A stretch of DNA of 64,000 bases from Nemophila menziesii (taxonomy: Eukaryota > Streptophyta > Magnoliopsida > Boraginales > Hydrophyllaceae): NCBI GenBank assembly GCA_029959085.1, contig JARWIR010000001.1:15739730-15803729 (forward strand), in the 5' to 3' direction. Each line of letters begins with the position of its first letter. Position 1 is the stretch's first letter. Both the position numbers and the translations under genes were made by a program. The notes beneath the pieces are model-generated. The model saw nothing but the letters and a program-made list of their open reading frames with translations. It was not told the DNA's origin and searched no databases. Below, piece by piece: positions 44,991 to 57,065 of this stretch.

Positions 44991-45478
44991 AAGCATTAGA
45001 GTGCCGTCGGAGCGCACCTCCCTTTGGTCCTAACTTAGTGTCTAGTTTCAGGAAGGATGCGAGAGGTTATCGAATTCGCATACATTCATCGAGATCCACT
45101 GAAGAGCTGAAGAAGCTCCTTGTTATGTCATCGGGAGTAAGGTACCGTATTTTATACTCTCTTCATTGTATAAATCATTATTCCTAGCTCTTCTCCCCTT
45201 CTGCCTACACATATGAAACTTTGGCGTTGCATTTTGGTTATGTTCTTATCCTCGGGCCGAGTATGGTACTGAGGCTAATGGTAGTGTGGTTTTCATACTC
45301 TATCCTGTAGCACCTTCTGTGAATCGATTTTAAATCCCATTGAGATTCCACATGGGTTTAACAAAATTGTAAAGAGTATTTAGATACAAGCTGATACAAA
45401 ACTAGAGAATAATGCTTCAATAATGAGGGTATTATCAGAGAAGTGAACTCCTCGACTGATTGAAAGGGAGAAGAACAG
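44991..45478. other. Spacer, probable gypsy leader
   Basis: Non-coding sequence between an LTR fragment and a gypsy gag on the plus strand. It may be the 5' leader of the latter. No primer-binding site was identified. Confidence 0.35.
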
Positions 45479-47585
45479 TTGCATACGAATAATCAGTCAA
45501 AAGAAGGTGAAATGTGTGCACCATCCATGCCAGCAATAGCTGAAAATGTTGAACCGTATATTCCAACAATCTTGATTGTTATCGAGGTTATGGAAACTTA
45601 TAATCCTGCTATGCCCACGACTAATGCGGTTAACGAACTCCTGGTGATGGTCTCGGAATACTTAGACCATTTTTTACACAAACTTACTAATCAGAGGCAG
45701 CTTATGCTGGAGCAACAAAGAAAGACACCTATGGTAGTTCTGATTTCGAATAATACAAAAGGAGAGTCAAATTCTCAAGATATGAGGGTATATAGAAATC
45801 CCCATGCAATGGATGGAGGAAAGGAAAAACAATATCTTAGGGAAATACGCCAAAGAATGCAAAGTCCCACAGGTTTTGGATGAGCCTCTGGGAAACATGG
45901 ATAGCCGACTAAACATCAGTAGTAAATCAACTAATCCCCTATCTTGGGAAATTCTAGATGCTCTGAGGCCAAGGAAGTTCAAACCTCCCTCAATGTCAAC
46001 CTTTGGAGGGACTACCAACCCCAAATCTCACGTGTATGTTACCAAGGCATATGGAATTCATTGCAAAAACCGATGTAGGCTATTGCCAAGATTTTCCTGG
46101 TACCTATGCTGGAAATGCCCAAAAGTGTTTCTCCAGATTAAAGACCAAGTCAATAGATAAATTCTCATAATTTGTAGATGAACTGCGACGCAAATTTTAA
46201 AACAGGGCCAATGGTTAGATGAATTCATATTTATTAGACATATGCCAAAAGGAAAATGAAAGCATTCAATTATACGTTGATAGATTCACAGAGAATGCGT
46301 ACAATATTGAGGATTCATATCAGTATATAGTGTACTATACATTTATCCTAGGGTTATTCCTGAATTCAACATATGGCTTGTAGAGAGGTCTAAGTCCACG
46401 TTGTGTGACAAAATATCTGAGTCAAGAAAGTATATCCGAGAAGGGGAAACGCGAAATAGTGTTATAGCATGGGTTAAATAAAGAGAGTGCATGGCAAGCA
46501 ATATTGCAAGTCGGTTAAGAAATGACCTATAACAGAAATAGTCCGAGAGAGAGCGTATAATGGGTTCGGGCAATTTGATATGTGGAATGAAGAGACTTCT
46601 CGAGAAAGTGATTATATGAGAGTGTCGGATAAAATATCATACAAACTTCTGGGATAATGGAAAAAGAGATCTGAAAGGAATAAGTACGTTGGTCACCAAA
46701 AATGTTTGTCGATGCTAGAATTAGAAATAACCCAAAGTATTGACATTTTAATAAGGACCATGGACATGGTACTAACCGCTGCAAGCAGTTGAAATGTGAA
46801 ACTGAAAGGTTGAGAGATTTAGGAAAGTTTCCCTACCCTTCATATGGTAATATGAGAAATAATTAATTTGAGAAGATTCGAGGGTAGTCTTCTATTTGAT
46901 TATGGAGTGCACATGATAACAGAATTGCATGAGAAGGGTAAAAGGTACGATCTTGAGATACATACAAGAGTCTGGGGCCCCGAGAGTGGGTGTTTTAAGG
47001 AATAAAAGAAAACAGTATATGGGAGCAATGCACACTAGGCAACAATATGGTAGTCTTACGCATGGTGATGACATAATTCACTGATAAGGATGCCAGAATG
47101 CTAATCTTTACACATGACGATCCTTTAGTAACACCCGCACTTGTTGGGACTAGACTCATGCGTCGGGTATTGGTTGACACAGGGAGCTAAGTAGTCTAAT
47201 ATATGCGGGAGCATTTATCTAATTAAAAATATATATGAAGTCTGTAAAATCATACACCAACCCTATTAAAGGATTTACGAGACAAAGATACCGCCCAACG
47301 GGTTACATCGAGTTACCTATGAGCATTGGTCAGGAAAATATTTTGAACAATATGCTAGTGTACTTCGTGGTTGTTAATTGTGATTCAGCATACCACTCTA
47401 TAATCAGGAGAACCACTTTAAACAATATCCAACTTGTAGTCTCAATGTACCAACTAACACTAAAATTCTCAATGCCATGTGGTGTAGAAGTTATACAAGG
47501 TGACCAGCAACGTGCACGAGAGTGCTACTTCAATTCCCTCGGAGTACTAGCCTTAAGCAAGGAAGAAACTAAAGGTAAACAATAA
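45479..47585 (+). pseudogene. Ty3/gypsy gag-protease remnant, Tat/Retand type
   Basis: Gag traces run from 45479. PLSWEILDALRPRKFKPPSMSTFGG (about 45935-46010) matches the start of the gag core in Tat-type elements. A degenerate zinc region HFNKDHGHGTNRCKQLKCE is read at about 46742-46800. The aspartic protease appears as VLVDTGS near 47165-47190, and the following domain is at 47235-47585 (PMSIGQENILNNMLVYFVV...DSAYHSII...GDQQRARECYF). Stops and frameshifts are frequent. No reverse transcriptase or integrase follows. Confidence 0.75.
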
Positions 47586-48230
47586 TTAAGAACCAATCAA
47601 CTACTTTAAAAATATATAGTTTCAAAGTTTTAAATTAACCCACGTGCAAGTCGGCCCGATGTGGTCTTCAGCACAATCTTGTTTCCCTTCTAAGGTGTTT
47701 TTTGATACAAAAAAAGGAAACAACAAAGACAAATTGAAAGTTTAGAATGCCAAGCTAAAAACGTCGATAGAATGTAAAATAGTTTTCTTGGTTCCCTAAG
47801 ATCCTCGAATAGGGGGTCAGACAATGGGTTCCCGACCTAAAAAAGTTTATCGAATGTAGAAAACTTTTCTCGGCTCCCTAAGATCCTCGACTAGGGGGTC
47901 GGCCAATGGATTTCAGACCTGAAAAAATTGATAGATAGTACAAACAATTCCTATAGATTGATTTCGCATTGGCCTCATAAAACAAAAGACCAATGCCTCT
48001 GGCAAAAAAGACTAGCTCCTTTGGCGAATAAAGACCAACTTCTCTGGAAAATCAAACCAACTCCTCTAGAAAATAAATACCTACTCCTCTTGAAAATAAA
48101 GACAGCTCCTCTGAAAAAAAAGACTAAATCCTCTAGCGTCAGACTGACCATCTCCTCTGGCCCCAAAAAGACCAGCTTCACTGGCAACCCGACACCGAGC
48201 TCCTGATAAGGCTAAGGGGTCAGTCAAAGG
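47586..48230 (+). repeat. Non-coding gypsy region with GACC-AAC-CTCCTCTGG repeats
   Basis: From about 47980 to 48205 a roughly 28-bp unit (AAAGACCAACTCCTCTGGAAAAT type) repeats with much divergence. A pair of about 100-bp segments near 47760-47920 (AGATCCTCGACTAGGGGGTC) is also repeated. No gene. Confidence 0.6.
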
Positions 48231-48540
48231 AATAATAATGAGACCAACATAACTCTAGTAGAAGACCGACGTAGTCTCAGAAATTAGACCGACATAACTC
48301 TGATAAATAAGTTTGACGCAGCCTCGGCAATGAGACCGACATAGCTCCGGTAAATAAGCCCAAAAAAGCCTCAACAGTGAGACCAACATAGCTCTGGTAA
48401 ATAAGGTCGATGTAGACTTGGAAATGAGACCGTACTAGCTCCAGTAAATAAGTCTGACGTAGACTCGGCAAAAAGACCAATAGAATCATTGGAAAATTTA
48501 ATCTGGTGCAACATTGTCAAAAGGACCAACTATACAGTTG
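48231..48540 (+). repeat. 47-bp minisatellite
   Basis: Four to five units of a 47-bp repeat alternating ACCGACATAGCTCYGGTAAATAAG with TCTGACGYAGCCTCGGCAATGAG. Confidence 0.65.
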
Positions 48541-48549
48541 GCAAACTAA

Positions 48550-48809
48550 GGTCCCGTTTGGTTTGTTAAAATATTTTCTATTTTTGTTTTCAAAATATAT
48601 TTTTAGAGAATGATTTTCGTTTTCTTTTTCAATATTTTCAGATAATATGGAAAATGTCGATTTCACATTCTCCAATATAGCAGCATTTTCATTTAATTTT
48701 TTAGAAAACTATTTTCATGTTCTCTAGCCAAAAACATTTTTATTAATATTTTAAAAATATAGAGAATGAAAACAGAAAATACCCATTATTTCACAAACCA
48801 AACGGGGCC
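48550..48809. mobile_element. Tourist-like MITE, 260 bp
   Basis: Ends GGTCCCGTTTGGTTTGT and ACAAACCAAACGGGGCC, with TAA at 48547-48549 and 48810-48812. Inverted repeats plus a TAA duplication suggest PIF/Harbinger. It interrupts the AAGACC repeat region. Confidence 0.8.
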
Positions 48810-48812
48810 TAA

Positions 48813-50760
48813 GACCAATTCAGCTTTGTCAAAAAGACCAACTTTATCATCGGCAAACTAAGTCTAATGCAATTTTTGTAAAAAGGCCAATTATACCGTT
48901 GTCAAAATAAGTCTGATGCATTTTTAGCAAAAAGACCAACGGTATTGTTGGAAAATTAAGTTTGGCGTAGTTTCGGAAAAAGACCAACCACACAGTTGAA
49001 AAAAAAAAGATGAGTTTATCAGCGAAAAATGGTTCTCTCCAATTGGCTACAATTTCTTTTCTTGCGCAGGAACTAATAAAAAAGACCAAAAAAGTCTTGG
49101 TGAGAAAAAAAAATAAAAGACCGACAAATTCTTGTCAACTAAAAAGAATTAAGACCAACGAATTCTTGGGAAATAAAAAACAAAAAGCGACAAATCTCAG
49201 CACTTGAGAACAAAGACCAACGAAGGCTTGGCGAGTAAAAAAGAAAGACCAAAAAAAGTCTCAGCACCTAATATAAAAGACTAACGAAGCCTTAGCAAAA
49301 AGTAAGCTAGACTCCTTTGCCTCGATCACTATGGATTCAGATAAGGAATGTTAACTAAAAAATAAAAAAAATGAATCTAAAATTACTATATAACCTAATA
49401 ATAGAGTAAAGCTAATGAAAACATTGACAGGTTATAGAGCAGACACCTGACCAATCCCTTATATTTACCAAGGTAAGGGGGTACAAGGTATGCAAATTAC
49501 AAGACATGTGCATCAAGAAATACAAGGAGAAAAAATGAGAAGAGAAAAAGAAATAAGGCCATTTATTAATAAATCTCACTTCAAAAGTTACAAAGAAAGA
49601 AGCACAAAATCAACACAAAGCTAAAGGCAACAAGCGCCATATAAAATTACAAAGCAGGAAGATGGCCAAACAAAAACAAGACCAAAACACCCATTAGAGT
49701 CGTATCATAAATCTTCTAAAATAAGTATAGTAAAAGATACAAGTCAAAGCTACAATACAATCTCCTAAAGCGCATCACAGGTAGGAGACAACCGACCTTG
49801 CAAAAAACAAACAATCAATGATAAAGACACAAAAGAAGGAACAACTCAAACCAGACATACAACGTTCGAAGTATATACAATGCAAGAAGAAGTAATAAAA
49901 AAGGGAGAAACCACCCCACCCCCGACATATCTTCTGAGGGAAGTCAACCCAATTGACCCTCGGGATAAGAAGTAAAAAGAAAATAGTATGTCGCCCATAG
50001 AAGGCCCAATAAGTATTGTACGATAAGATCGAAGAATAAAAAACAAGTTCAAAAGCCGCCTTAAGGATCAGTTTGCATCCCTCCATCTTTAGATAATTTT
50101 AGCGAAACAACAACATTCTCAACCACATCATCCTCCTCAAGCTCCCCTTCATGTTTCAAAAGTATATAAAACACATAAGTATTAAAGGAAAAAGAGTCAG
50201 GTGGAAAAGAAAGAGAAAAAAATAAGTTGGTACCTACACTTCGAGACCATGCAATGAACACCCAGCAATCAGAGGAAAGTTGCAGGAACAAAGGAAATAA
50301 TCCATTATCACAGAGTTATCCAAGGAAGGATACTTATCCTAGATATATGCCATATTTTCTTTAAAAACTTTTTGTATATCCATAGCCCACAAAATCTAAC
50401 TTCATCGGCACATATATTTAACAAATTGAGGAAAGACTATGTATGCCTCAACTCTCTTTTTTGACTCGGAAAGATCTTGAGTTAAAAAGGAAATCAACTT
50501 CCTACGCCTTGAGGATTCAAGACAAGACTGATCCGCGCTAGTAGTAGCTTGGGATAACTCCAGTTCGGTAATGGTCAATAGATGTTAGGGCGATTCAAGC
50601 TTATCCTTGAGCTCTTTAAACTCCCTAGATGGAGAGGATTAGAAATAATTCATGAGAAATAAAAGATAATAATACAAGTGCATATCACCAGAAAGAACAA
50701 AGTTGTACGTATTTACGACACACCTCAATAAAAATGGGAGAAAACTCTATCGACCCATAA
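48813..50760. other. Gypsy-derived non-coding DNA
   Basis: AAAGACCAAC words continue to about 49300. After that the plus strand is purine-rich and open frames on the minus strand (such as 49775-50086) are by-products of that composition. No domain is recognised. It is probably the long untranslated part of the Tat-type element. Confidence 0.45.
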
Positions 50761-50768
50761 AATCATGG

Positions 50769-51465
50769 AAAGACTAACATAGCCTCGGCAAAAAGATTTA
50801 TCTAAAAGACTGGTGTAGCCTCGACAAATGGAGTTATCCAAAAGACCGACTTAGCCTCGACAAACAGAGTTATCCAAAAGACCGATGTAGCCTCGGCAAA
50901 CAGGGTTATTTAAAAGATCGACGTAGCCTTGGCAAACAGAGTTATCCGAATGACCAACATAGCCTCGCCAAACAGAGTTATCTAAGAGACCGACGTGGTC
51001 TCGGGTAATAGAGTTACTCCCTCCGTCCCAAAAATAATGTCCACATTACTAAATATGGTGTCCCAAAGATAATGTCCACTTACCATTTCAAGATAACTTT
51101 TCTACTTTTTTCCCTTATTACCCCTACTTTTCTTTTAATTTATAATTATTTGAATTATTATTTTATACTTGATTGCATTTTCCTAGGCATAGGAATAGGT
51201 GTGCATTATCATTAATGATGACATTTATTAGGGGCATTTTTGTACATGTAGGATTCAATAATGACATTTCTTAATCTGTGTGAAAATGTTAAGTGGACAT
51301 TATTTTTGGGACGGAGGGAGTATATGAAATACCGATGTAGCCTCGACAAACTGAGTTATCCGGAAGACCGACGTAGCCTCGACAAACAAAGTAGTCTGAA
51401 AGACCGGCGTAACATCGACAAACAAAGTTATCTGAAAGACAGACGTAACCTCGACAACCTAGGGT
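50769..51465 (+). repeat. 36-bp minisatellite split by a Stowaway MITE
   Basis: A 36-bp unit (GACCGACGTAGCCTCGRCAA, then ACAGAGTTATCCAAAA) occurs about eight times before 51016 and about four times after 51320. As 36 is divisible by three, one frame reads a 12-residue repeat containing DRRNLDKQSYLK, but no gene context supports translation. Confidence 0.85.
51017..51320. mobile_element. Stowaway MITE (Tc1/mariner), 304 bp
   Basis: Classic Stowaway ends CTCCCTCCGTCCCA and TGGGACGGAGGGAG (the inner end reads TTTTTGGGACGGAGGGAG), with a TA duplication at 51015-51016 and 51321-51322. The minisatellite continues on both sides. Confidence 0.93.
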
Positions 51466-51949
51466 GAGGAAAATGTTCAAAGCCCGGTATAGTTTTGGAA
51501 ACACTTTCCTTAGTGTTGATACCCTCCTAGAGGTTCTTTCCTATAAATATAGTGTCAACAACTTTAAGGTAAAATCATGTAAGACCATGTAAATTTGGCC
51601 AACCTCGTCAATAAAGAGCACCGCAATCCTTGGCAAAACACATATGGGGAAACACCGACCTAAGAGTTCAACCTCATATCAGCATAAAAAGAGTATAAGT
51701 GATGAATTCCTTTCGATCACATCTTAACAAAATATATTGATCTCAAAAATACAAAGGGGTACTAATAAGCCAAAATGTAACGCTAAAACTCAGCTTCACA
51801 CAAATGAACCGACACACTTAAAGTTGAGGAGTTACGCCGTACTTCGAAAGAAATACACAAATGCCCGAGGAAAAGAACGATCAGAATTTATTCTAGGGCT
51901 AGCTTTCCGAGGGTGAGTTACGAGCGTAATCTTCTCTTTTTGTTCCAAA
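51466..51949. other. Spacer after minisatellite
   Basis: No gene or clear repeat. TATAAATATAG near 51542 and the surrounding sequence could belong to the 3' LTR of the ruined gypsy element, which I cannot delimit. Confidence 0.35.
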
Positions 51950-53110
51950 GCATATTATATAGATAGATAATAAGTTCTGAAGTGTTACACTGGCAAGCCT
52001 ATCCCTATAGGCTGGTTATCACTTCGTAAAATAGTATCCAACTAGAGAGGAATATAGGTATCCAAATTGCCAAATAATGTGCTACGAAACTCTTGTTTGG
52101 CATCCCAGTCGGCTGCCTCATTTTTACTCCTAGGAATAAGAGTAAAAGTAGGGTTTGATAATTCAGCAAAAAAAAGATATTACAGACAATATTTTTAATT
52201 AAATGACTGGAAATCATTTGACTAGAAGAAAGGAGCTTCATGATTTTTTGGGCGTTATTCTCAATGATAGCACTTCTAAAAGAAAACTCTTATGCCATTT
52301 CCGTAGCTCTTAAGATTCTCGTGGCTTCTGCTTCCAAAATCGAATATGCTTTGATTTTCCAACTCTTCCTTGTTACATATTCACCTTTAGAATTTCTTAC
52401 TAAACATGCAATAGCTTCTTCTTTTCCACAGAAAGATGCATCGCAATTAATTATAAACTTATTCGGAGACGGTTTTCATTTATTTTTATATCTAATATGA
52501 TTATTATTAGTAGTAGTTTGTGTATTTTTTGTTTTATTGTCTATTCCCATTTTAGTTTCTTCATTCTTCCTAGTCTCTTTTTCCAAAAAATTAATGTCAT
52601 TAAGATTTAATATTTTATAATATTCCTTTCAAGATTCTATTGCTTTATAAATAGTAACCATTGGTTCACATTTTTTTACTGTTGTAGATAAAATTATTTC
52701 TGTTCTTCCATATTTGTCAAGTGATTGTACATATAAATTCAAGTATTCTGTCTTATTTTTTAAAGTTCTTAACCATTTCTTAAATATGTCCGAATATCCA
52801 TTTATTTTTTAGATGTAGCTGTAATTTTTAGTTTTGATGTTAAGTGGACTAGTAAACCAAACACTTTTAGCCCAAGAACATCTAAAAAGAATATGTTCAA
52901 CCATTTCAATATTGTTATTACATATTTTACATATATTGTTATTGTTATACTTACGGTTTACAAGGTTTTCCTCAAGGTAGGTAGTAAATTCCTTACTTCT
53001 CTTAACATAAAATTTATAATTTTTGGGGGAGTTTCTATTTTTCGTATCAAATTCCAAAGGTGGTTTTCATTAGCAATTGATATGCTCGGATTATTTTGGG
53101 TTGATTATTA
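51950..53110 (-). pseudogene. LINE-4 tail: zinc region and RNase H
   Basis: Minus strand, 5' truncated. The zinc-binding region is at 52809-53057 (ICKICNNNIEMVEHILFRCSWAKSVWF) and the RNase H spans about 52005-52480 (remains of INCDASF, EAEA, IIENNAQ and KNEAADWDAK). Frame changes and stops are present and the RT is missing. Confidence 0.8.
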
Positions 53111-53487
53111 ATTTCCTCATTTTTTTAATTTATAATATGCTTCTTTACTGTATATACACCATTATTACAGTAATCAATACATATTTGGTATCCAAACTTA
53201 TTGTATATTTTATGTGTTTCTTTTATCCCTGCCTCCTTTTCTTAGTTTTTTCTTAATTGATCTTGTTGTTTCTAGTATTGGTTAAAAACAAATCTTTAAC
53301 TTGTTGTATGTTTTATTCATTTCTTTTATCTAAATTATGTCATTTAGTAAAAAACAAAAAAAATGTGGAAAAATAACCGAAGAAAATTTACTTTTTTTTT
53401 TTGTTAAAAGAAGACAATTAATTTGAATTTGGGCATTTATTCTTTAATTAGAACTTCACATGGGACCCTACAAAATATTCTCCGTTA
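53111..53487. other. Spacer downstream of the pectinesterase
   Basis: AT-rich 3' flank of the pectinesterase, with a short T run near 53392-53403. No other feature. Confidence 0.45.
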
Positions 53488-55054
53488 CTAATGCTGAGGG
53501 AAGTTCATAATCTTTACATCCACGACAGGATCTAATAAATAATTGAGATTAGTGGAAACCCATTCTTCTCCGTTAATATATGACAAACTCATAAAAGAAT
53601 TAGCGTCAGCCAGCTTCAGTTGTTTCCCATAAGAAACCCTATACGTATATTTTGCTCCTGGCCCAGTGCATGCAAATTCACCGAAGAACACCGTCCTATG
53701 TACAAAATTAAATAAGATATTATAAGAAGACGAAATTATATATACACTATTAACAAGGGAAAAGGATACAGACTGATCTCTAGAAGTATCCCTCCAGTCA
53801 TTCCAGCCATCTGTAGAAACTATATCGGACATGTATGTTTTAGAGAAGACAACAGTTGCATAAGCCCCCCATGCTCGTCCAAGCCACACTTTTCCACTTC
53901 CACTAATGTTGCAATTTACAAAGGAGAAACCTGTTTCCTCCTTTATTGAACTCCTCGCATGAGCTGTAATGGCTCCACTAATCCCACCTACACTTACTTC
54001 TTTTGCTATCGAATTTATGCAGCAATCCTGTCGTCATACAAATATATGATTTACTTAGCCACTCAATTTATAAAAAGCTAGCTACAGAGATCTCATCTAA
54101 TTTAATTTACCTCATATAATGATCTACCGTTTCCGAAAATGAAATCAATAGAACCTTGAATAAAGCATTCTTTAAAATAATGTCTTCCTTGATCATCATT
54201 AAGCGTATCCTGTGCTCCGTAAAATCCACACCCATAAAATTCTGCTTGATCACCACTAATTCTTAGTGCTATGGCCTGACCTCCAATTTCACCCGGCTCT
54301 GGAGAAGGGGCTGTGTTCTATGTAGATTGAAATTTTTATTATATTTGATTTGTAATATATGGAAAGTGCGGATTATATGTCAGTCCTTACCTGAAAGCTA
54401 ATATTATAAGCTATGAAGTTAGCAGAAAATACGGAAACTGTGGCGCTATATGCAGTTTCTCCAGTTGAATTAGAAGTGTCATTCCAAGCTATGTATGTGT
54501 TGAGATAACCCTGTCCTTCGACTATCAAATTTATCTTGTTCTTCTCCACCCTAACTTTCTCTCTGTCACCATGAAGTGTAATAGAATAATAGAATCATAT
54601 GCATTACAGAGTACTTCTAATTCTAGGAAAATGTAATTTGTAAAATTTAGTACCTGAATGTTCCTGGTGCAAGTATAATGAGAGTCCTACTAGTGCTGAG
54701 ATCAGGAACATTCTCTATTGCCTTCTGTAGGCTCCTGAAATTCCCACAACCTTTTGGATCAACTGTAAGGACAGTTGATACATTATAGAGTGATATGAGT
54801 CTCGACTTCCATAAGGACTCATCACAAGTAACCTTAGGCTTCTTCGGCTGATCATCTTCAGGGTTTCTCAATGACCTTGGAGTAACTCGTTCGAGTATCG
54901 AGATCAAATCTAGGTCCAAACCAATGTTTTTGACTACCCTTTGGAGAATGTTGAATTCCAAGTTACGATGAGTCAATGAAGTGGGAAATATGATGGAAAG
55001 AAGTAGTATGGCAAAGGTAAAAAGCCAAAAGAAGAGGGTGGTTTTAGAGTTCAT
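53488..55054 (-). CDS. Pectinesterase (pectin methylesterase), five exons
   Basis: Exons read right to left: 54654-55054, 54391-54562, 54111-54317, 53774-54027, 53488-53695, joining to 413 residues. All introns have GT...AG ends. An N-terminal hydrophobic segment (about 6-25) is a signal peptide or anchor. No inhibitor pro-region is present, so this is the short class. Family motifs: GTFRE, QAIALR (Gln205), GAQDTL (Gln227, Asp228), DFIFGNG (Asp249), LGRAWG (Arg311, Trp313; the usual Pro is Ala). It should remove methyl groups from wall homogalacturonan. The fourth intron (53696-53773) is 78 nt, in frame and stop-free. No disabling change is seen. Confidence 0.92.
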
Positions 55055-55500
55055 GGTTTAGGTAGAGTTGATGATCCGTTAAGTATTAGTTAGTTAGTTA
55101 GTTATTTAAAGGGTTGACAGTATTATGTATTAAGTGTTTGCAGAATGATGATTGACGTAGGAGGTAAGAAATCTAATTCACTTTATCTATTTTGTCAGGT
55201 GTTTGTTGTGCGTGGAGGGAATTCCCAGATCGCAGTGCGAAAACAAGGGCCGATAATAGCAGAAAGGGGAGTTTGGATGATTGACACGCCAAGACTAATT
55301 TTATATGTGAGATTTCTTTTTTTATAGATGAGCAGGGTGGTGATTTCGAGGTTTAAGACTATTTGATATAATACTAAGGCTATTTTAAAGGGATGATTTC
55401 CACTTAACTTGTAATAATAAAGGAAGATAGTTTACAAATCTTGTCTTTTAAAAACAAAATCAAATTTAAATCATAAATTGAATGTCATTTTACTATCTTG
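55055..55500. other. Pectinesterase upstream region
   Basis: It holds the presumed promoter on the minus strand. A TTTAAATAACTAACTAAC stretch (about 55090-55110) with a TTAG tetramer repeat lies 40-55 bp before the ATG and contains a TATA-like TTTAAATA. No gene on the other strand is convincing. Confidence 0.4.
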
Positions 55501-57065
55501 CATTTTTTTCTATTATTACTTAAAATTTCGACCACGGTCTTCTTCAATTTTTCTTTTTTTTAGTAAAGCCGGCTTATATAAATAGAAATAAAAGATTACA
55601 AAGAACCGCAATTTGACCAACCAAATCCGAAAACAAATACACAACGAAAAAACTAAAACAAGAGACAAAGTACAAGAACAAAAGAAGGGGCGAGACAAAC
55701 TCAAGCAGCAAATGAACCAAAAACAAAGGTGCCACCGAGGTAGCAGGCTGGGACCACTGAGAGTCAAGGGACCATGACCAATAAAAAAGAGAATCTCAAG
55801 CCTCAGGGCGAGGGGGAGAAGATCGACTACCATTTCACTGACCAACGTGATAGGCAACTCAATGGCCGAGGCGACAGTTGCAGTGACGAAGATCTTGGTA
55901 GCCCTCTGATCAAATGAGGTATCACTAGCCCAAGTGATAAAAACAGAAATTGAGACTGGACGGACCGAAAGAGTAATCACGCACCCAAGAGAAAAACACA
56001 AAACATGCTGCTCCAACTCATCCAAACAAACACAAGACAAATCAATCAAACAAAGAAAATCTGAGCCCAAAAGACTCCAAATGAACGGCAAACACTCAAA
56101 GTTTCTCAAGTCGGATTCAACTGAATGAAAATTTGTGGCCAAGGATGAATCACCCCTTGCGAATGTAGGGAGTCGACAAGAACCGGAAAAACAACACAAG
56201 CACTGAAAAACCACCCCTTTTGTCATTCAAACCAAGGGCAGGTCAAACTAACTGGACCAAAAGATCTCTAACAAAACAAATGGCGAGTGAACGGCAAACA
56301 CACAGAACTCCTAAAGTCAAAATCCACTGATCTATTTATCTTTACCCACAGTGCATCACGACAAACCCTTAGAAAGTGATAACAAAAGACGAGGCCAGAC
56401 AAGCCTAACTGCAAACACAACCCCACCAAGACTGGCCCTGCCTCTCAACCGAATCATCCGCCAAAGTCAATCGAGCTACAACACCCTCCGAACCAGTACA
56501 CCATAACAAATAAACCAAAGAAAGGGAACAACTACCATTACCTGTAACAAAAGATGCATCCATTTTGGCTTCAAGGTTTGTTCTACGAATCGTTCTTCTT
56601 ATCTGAATAAACTGGCCAGAAGAAAACCAGTCAATGGAGCCAAGAGAACAGCGGGGAACTTGAAGAATCCTTCTGAAAAGAAAGGAGCAAAATCCGCACC
56701 AAAACAGCAAAGAATGGAGGTTGATTGCTGGGTTTCGAAAACAAAGATTGAAACGGTGAACTGGGCCTCAGAAGCCCAAGACAGTGTGGGCCCATGAAGT
56801 TCCCAACTTCTCGACTTGCTTCGCCAAACTCGAAACTTCGCTGCATATCCGCTACTCCGAGGAATGTGAAACGATGATGAGGAACAGGGGAGAGCAGAAC
56901 TTCAGATAAAGAACAAGAAAGGAAAAAAAAAAGAAAAAAAATGGATCTAAGAAAAGGAAAAGAACAACAGAAGGAGCAAAAAAATAAAAGGAAAGGCCAA
57001 ATAAAGGGGGTCGCCGCCGTAGATTGAAGGAAGGCAAGGGATGGATCGACGGAGGCAAGAAAATA
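55501..57065 (-). other. Unrecognised gene-like unit, possible retro-copy
   Basis: About 1.56 kb with composition unlike its neighbours: GC-richer, purine-rich on the plus strand. The minus strand holds a 236-residue open frame (55516-56226) ending in YLYKPALLKKRK next to a T-rich plus-strand tract, and shorter frames at 56405-56710, 56631-56846 and 56852-57058. I recognise no domain. An imperfect 45-bp repeat (TGAACGGCAAACAC...) occurs at about 56092 and 56289. It could be a decayed LINE or a processed copy of an unknown transcript. Confidence 0.35.

Noticed and set aside
49775..50086. 103-codon minus-strand frame and its neighbours in the 49.5-50.3 kb region
   Set aside because: Composition-driven frames in purine-rich non-coding retroelement DNA; no domain, no start context.
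50769..51465. Regularly spaced 36-bp repeats resembling a CRISPR array
   Set aside because: The units are directly tandem with no unique spacers, diverge from each other, and lie in a plant genome.
55145..55327. 60-codon plus-strand frame upstream of the pectinesterase
   Set aside because: Short, no domain, and lies in the presumed promoter of the opposite-strand gene.
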